Source of the DNA: an uncultured bacterium
GTDB taxonomy: Bacteria > Bacillota_I > Bacilli_A > RF39 > UBA660
Reading direction: 5' to 3'
Assembly: GCA_905215145.1 (NCBI GenBank)
Contig: CAJMOW010000051.1
Location: forward strand, 1-8,374
DNA length: 8,374 nucleotides
Position numbers and translations under genes: made by a program. This document shows, piece after piece, positions 5,912-8,374 of the stretch; within the stretch, counting starts at the first letter, position 1, and the number at the start of each line of letters is the position of its first letter. The notes below the pieces were generated by a model. It ran no database searches, was not told the origin of the DNA, and worked only from the letters and a program-made list of their open reading frames with translations.

Positions 5912-7204
5912 TCCTACTTCTTTAGTCATTTTATCTACTTCATCTATTAAGAATACAGGATTTGAACTTTTAGCTTTTTTCATCATTTGAATTATTCTAC
6001 CTGGGCTTGATCCTAAATAAGTTTTTCTATGGCCTATTATTTCTGCTTCATCATTTATCCCTCCAACTGATATTTTAACAAAATTTCTATTTATAGCTTT
6101 TGCTATAGAGTTTGCAAGTGAAGTTTTTCCAACTCCTGGAGGGCCTACTAGACAAATTATTGGGCTTTTTATGTCTGATGACATTTGCTTTACAGCAAGA
6201 TGTTCTATTATTCTTTTTTTTATTTTTTCTAACCCATAATGTGTTTTATCTAGTTTTTCTTTTACTTCTTTTAAATTTTTATTATCTTCTGTATATGTAT
6301 TCCAAGGTAATGATACTAACCAATCAATATAATTTTTGACAACACTAGTTTCTGGTGATAGTGATGAAAGTAATTCGTATTTTTTTAATTCATTTTCTAT
6401 TCTTTCTTCTACTTTTTGTGGAATGTTTAAATTACTTATTTTTTCTCTTATTATATCTATTTCAATATCTTTAGAATTAGTATCCCCTAACTCTTCTTTT
6501 ATTGTTTTAATTTTTTCTCTTAAAATAAATTCTTTTTGGCTCTCATCTATACCCTGTTTTACTTTCAAATCTATTTCTTTTTCTATTTCATACATTTGTG
6601 TTTCTCTATATATATCGCTTAATAAATATTCACATCTTTTTTTACTATCATTTTCTAGTAAATATTCGTTTAATCTATTTAATGAAAGTGGTAGAAAGGG
6701 TGCGACTATATCTGTTAGTTTTGATAAGTTATTTATTGTCGATATAGTTGCAATCAAACTATTACTCATGGTTGGAACAACTTTTACAAATTTTTCTAAT
6801 TCTCTACATAATTTTTTAACTAATATGTTTTCTTCATTTGGATCTATTTTGATGTTTTCTATATTTGAAACTATAGATTCCATTATATCAAATTGTTTAT
6901 TTGTATTTAATAGTTCATGAACTCTAGCTCTTCTTATACCTGAAATAACAACTCTAGTTTTTCCATTTGGAAGATCCATTCTATTATTAATTTTGGCTAT
7001 TACTCCCAACTTTGGTAATTTTTTTAAGTCTGGTTCTTCTTCAATTAAATCTGGATTACTTATTACAAGTATATTACTATCATGAAACATTTCTGAAACA
7101 TCTATTATATTTTTACTTGTTGAATTATCAAATTCTAAACGTATATCATTGTTTGGAAGTAAAACTATTCCTCGGAGTATTAAAACAGGCAAGTTAATTT
7201 TCAT
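5894..7204 (-). CDS. lon: Lon protease, N-terminal part (substrate domain and first half of AAA+ module), truncated by a premature stop
   Basis: This 436-residue frame covers the LonA N-terminal substrate-binding domain (1 to about 200, starting INLPVLILRGIVLLP), a coiled-coil linker (about 200-300) and the first half of the ATPase: Walker A GPPGVGKT (354-361), the pore-loop segment YLGSSPGRI and Walker B VFLIDEVDK (417-425). It then diverges after Gly431 into PMIVV and a TAG. Without sensor-1, the arginine finger and the protease domain it cannot be an active protease alone. Joined to the downstream part minus 23 nt it would give 772 residues, matching the roughly 775-residue family length. 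LonA is the ATP-dependent cytoplasmic protease that removes misfolded and regulatory proteins. ATG 7204 is supported by GGAGGTG at good spacing and by a promoter in the short upstream gap. Whether lon is a pseudogene or an assembly artefact cannot be settled from one sequence. Confidence 0.9.
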   Translation of the reverse strand: MKINLPVLILRGIVLLPNNDIRLEFDNSTSKNIIDVSEMFHDSNILVISNPDLIEEEPDLKKLPKLGVIAKINNRMDLPNGKTRVVISGIRRARVHELLNTNKQFDIMESIVSNIENIKIDPNEENILVKKLCRELEKFVKVVPTMSNSLIATISTINNLSKLTDIVAPFLPLSLNRLNEYLLENDSKKRCEYLLSDIYRETQMYEIEKEIDLKVKQGIDESQKEFILREKIKTIKEELGDTNSKDIEIDIIREKISNLNIPQKVEERIENELKKYELLSSLSPETSVVKNYIDWLVSLPWNTYTEDNKNLKEVKEKLDKTHYGLEKIKKRIIEHLAVKQMSSDIKSPIICLVGPPGVGKTSLANSIAKAINRNFVKISVGGINDEAEIIGHRKTYLGSSPGRIIQMMKKAKSSNPVFLIDEVDKMTKEVGPMIVV

Positions 7205-7233
7205 AATTTACACCTCCAACAAAATTAGTTTTT

Positions 7234-7262
7234 ATTATAATACAAAAAAAAATAAAAGTCTA
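7234..7262 (-). promoter_or_regulatory. Sigma-A-type promoter of lon
   Basis: On the minus strand TAGACT (7262-7257) and TATAAT (7239-7234) are 17 bases apart. The predicted leader is about 25 bases and contains GGAGGTG. The -35 box lies in the 3' part of the terminator hairpin of the upstream gene and the spacer is its T tract, so the two signals share bases. No CtsR-like direct repeat or CIRCE element was seen. Confidence 0.55.
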
Positions 7263-7283
7263 TTAATTTTTAAAACTTTTATT
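7244..7283 (-). terminator. Intrinsic terminator of the deacetylase-like gene
   Basis: The arms 7283-7275 and 7259-7251 are perfectly complementary over nine bases (AATAAAAGT with ACTTTTATT), with a 15-base loop and a T tract on the minus strand (7250-7244). The upstream arm overlaps the stop codon. The stem is weak (one G-C pair), so some read-through into lon is expected. Confidence 0.5.
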
Positions 7284-8064
7284 CTTTTACTAAGTCATTT
7301 AAATTGGAAATTTCATATCCCTTTGATTTTAAATAGTTTATAACAGTGGGTATTTCATATTTTGTTTTATCATTTATTTTTACGAGTGTAATTAAACCTG
7401 ATGTTGCATTATTTTTTATATCTTTATATAGTTCATCTTTTATAGTAATTTGTGGTTGAACTGAAAAGTATTTATTTGAAACGCAATAGTTTAAAAATGA
7501 TTTTTCTTTGTTTTCGTTATAGCAAAATACTTTTTTTTCTATATTTTTATAATTGTTTTTTTCTGTTACTATTAAATCATATCTATTATTTATATATTTA
7601 GATATTTCTGTATATTTTTTATCTTCTAATAGAAATGTAGCTTTTATTTCATCATTATTAAGTATTTTATATACTTCTCTTATTTGATTTATATTACCTG
7701 CAAAAATTAAATATATATTTCTTTTTTTTGTATTACCACTTACTATATATTTATCATAATTATCATTTATTGTTATTGTTGGTGAAACGTTATTATATAT
7801 ATATAATGACGGATTATAAGCTCCTAATCGTTTCATTTTTTCATAACTTTTTTCTTCGTTTACTATATTTCCACTTAATCCTGGTATGATTGTATCTTTT
7901 ATTATTATTGAATCTGTTGATTTTGTATTATATTTTTCTTTTTCTTCATTTATTTTTATCATTATATCGTCATTATTTTTTATAACAAATATTGTTCGTT
8001 CTGTACAAAAAAAACTAAACCAGATGAGTGTTAGCACACCTATTATTTGAAATTGTTTTTTCAT
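7279..8064 (-). CDS. Membrane-anchored, degenerate polysaccharide-deacetylase-like protein
   Basis: The 261-residue product has one N-terminal membrane segment (about 6-28), so most of it would sit outside the membrane. Residues about 116-260 follow the outline of a NodB-type polysaccharide deacetylase: the first strand and helix NIYLIFAGNINQIREVYKILN leading to KATFLLE (compare LTFDDGP to KATFFV), and a final VINYLKSKGYEISNLNDLV typical of that family's end. The metal-binding residues are missing: the Asp-Asp of TFDDG is replaced by FAGN and no HxxxH motif is present. It is therefore unlikely to be an active deacetylase and may bind glycan or serve as an envelope or spore-cortex scaffold. 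The start has AGGTGAT five bases upstream. The family call rests on weak pattern similarity; the N-terminal 30-115 region is unrecognised. Confidence 0.6.
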   Translation of the reverse strand: MKKQFQIIGVLTLIWFSFFCTERTIFVIKNNDDIMIKINEEKEKYNTKSTDSIIIKDTIIPGLSGNIVNEEKSYEKMKRLGAYNPSLYIYNNVSPTITINDNYDKYIVSGNTKKRNIYLIFAGNINQIREVYKILNNDEIKATFLLEDKKYTEISKYINNRYDLIVTEKNNYKNIEKKVFCYNENKEKSFLNYCVSNKYFSVQPQITIKDELYKDIKNNATSGLITLVKINDKTKYEIPTVINYLKSKGYEISNLNDLVKE

Positions 8065-8120
8065 GTAATCACCTAATTAATTATATGAATAAATATGAGT
8101 TTTTTCACTTATTTTTCATT

Positions 8121-8130
8121 CATACATAAT
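8121..8130 (+). promoter_or_regulatory. Possible sporulation-type -10 box for the Gly/Tyr-rich protein
   Basis: CATACATAAT, 17 bases before the AGGAGGAG ribosome binding site, resembles the CATAnnn -10 elements used by sigma-E and sigma-K. No clear matching -35 was found, so this is a weak call resting on one short motif. Confidence 0.25.
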
Positions 8131-8150
8131 ATAAAGTAGGAGGAGTAAAA

Positions 8151-8351
8151 ATGAATAACAATATTTATTATCAAAATCCTAGTTATAATCAAAGTGGTGA
8201 TAGATTTGTTGGTGGTTTTGCATTCCCATTTTTGTTAGGTGGAGTAACTGGAGCTGCTATAGCACCTGCATTTTGGAGACCTAGTCCTTATGGAAGACCA
8301 TACTACCAACCATATTATCAGCCATACTACTATGGACCTTATTATAGATAA
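8151..8351 (+). CDS. Small glycine/tyrosine-rich protein, possible spore coat component
   Basis: The 66-residue product has a polar Asn/Tyr-rich start, a hydrophobic glycine-spaced centre (RFVGGFAFPFLLGGVTGAA, 18-36) that could be a short membrane or self-association segment, and a tail of repeated PYYQ/PYY units (49-65). It has no catalytic motif. Tyrosine- and proline-rich short proteins of this type are common among spore coat and surface proteins of Firmicutes, where tyrosines can be cross-linked; this role is inferred from composition and from the spore genes nearby. AGGAGGAG (8138-8145) five bases before the ATG is the strongest ribosome binding site in the window, and an intrinsic terminator follows at once. 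It is divergent from the deacetylase-like gene. Confidence 0.75.
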   Translation: MNNNIYYQNPSYNQSGDRFVGGFAFPFLLGGVTGAAIAPAFWRPSPYGRPYYQPYYQPYYYGPYYR

Positions 8352-8374
8352 CAAGTGTTAAAACGCTTGTTTTT
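8350..8374 (+). terminator. Intrinsic terminator of the Gly/Tyr-rich gene
   Basis: AACAAGTG (8350-8357) pairs with CGCTTGTT (8364-8371) over eight positions including one G-U pair, around a six-base loop. T residues continue to the window end. The stem begins within the stop codon. Confidence 0.75.

Noticed and set aside
6112..6920. Two plus-strand open frames opposite the first half of lon.
   Set aside because: Their Ser/Phe/Ile-rich products mirror Lon codons on the other strand; no start signals or recognisable domains.
7012..7343. Two plus-strand frames across the lon start.
   Set aside because: They run through the lon start region and promoter and have no start signals; shadows.
1..8374. 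Reassignment of TAG as a sense codon, suggested by the stop in lon.
   Set aside because: TAG also ends the joined lon frame and the 248-residue gene at sensible places, and reading through the lon TAG would not restore its frame.
1..8374. CRISPR arrays, tRNA or rRNA genes, insertion sequences.
   Set aside because: No spaced repeats, cloverleaf-like sequences, transposase frames or terminal inverted repeats were seen.

Overview
The window is AT-rich DNA with Firmicutes-type signals: AGGAGG or AGGTGAT ribosome binding sites, TATAAT -10 boxes and A/T-rich intrinsic terminators. Tryptophan is TGG, and TAA, TAG and TGA all act as stops, which fits code 11. It carries the spore coat pair spoVID-ysxE close to lon, a neighbourhood also known from Bacillus. 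The best guess is a spore-forming, AT-rich member of the Bacilli, probably an uncultured host-associated lineage. The lineage is an inference; no taxonomic marker such as rRNA is present.

Most genes lie on the minus strand, so the window is best read from right to left. At the far right is a plus-strand gene for a small glycine- and tyrosine-rich protein (8151-8351) ending in its own terminator. Divergent from it is a membrane-anchored protein with a degenerate polysaccharide-deacetylase-like domain (8064-7279). Next comes lon (7204-4863) with a vegetative-type promoter. Its frame is broken inside the AAA+ module by an extra segment of about 23 nt holding a stop codon; without it the two parts join into a normal 772-residue LonA. 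A 248-residue protein of unknown function overlaps the end of lon. It is followed by a short SpoVID-like coat morphogenesis protein with a LysM domain and an overlapping YsxE/CotS-family protein that appears to have lost its kinase catalytic residues. A hairpin at 2299-2326 probably ends this unit.

A small plus-strand membrane protein gene (2383-2559) faces ysxE and overlaps its 3' end by 24 nt. The left part holds two genes with class III (type IV pilin-like) N-termini, each with its own promoter. One is a 513-residue protein joining a pilin-like anchor to a large extracellular domain resembling the formylglycine-generating-enzyme/C-type lectin fold. The other is a compact 122-residue pseudopilin followed by a strong terminator. 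At the left edge the first 31 codons of another minus-strand gene, probably a membrane protein, run off the window.

Two themes emerge: spore envelope assembly (SpoVID, YsxE, and possibly the two small plus-strand proteins) and surface display through pilin-like anchors. The most striking anomaly is the broken lon gene.
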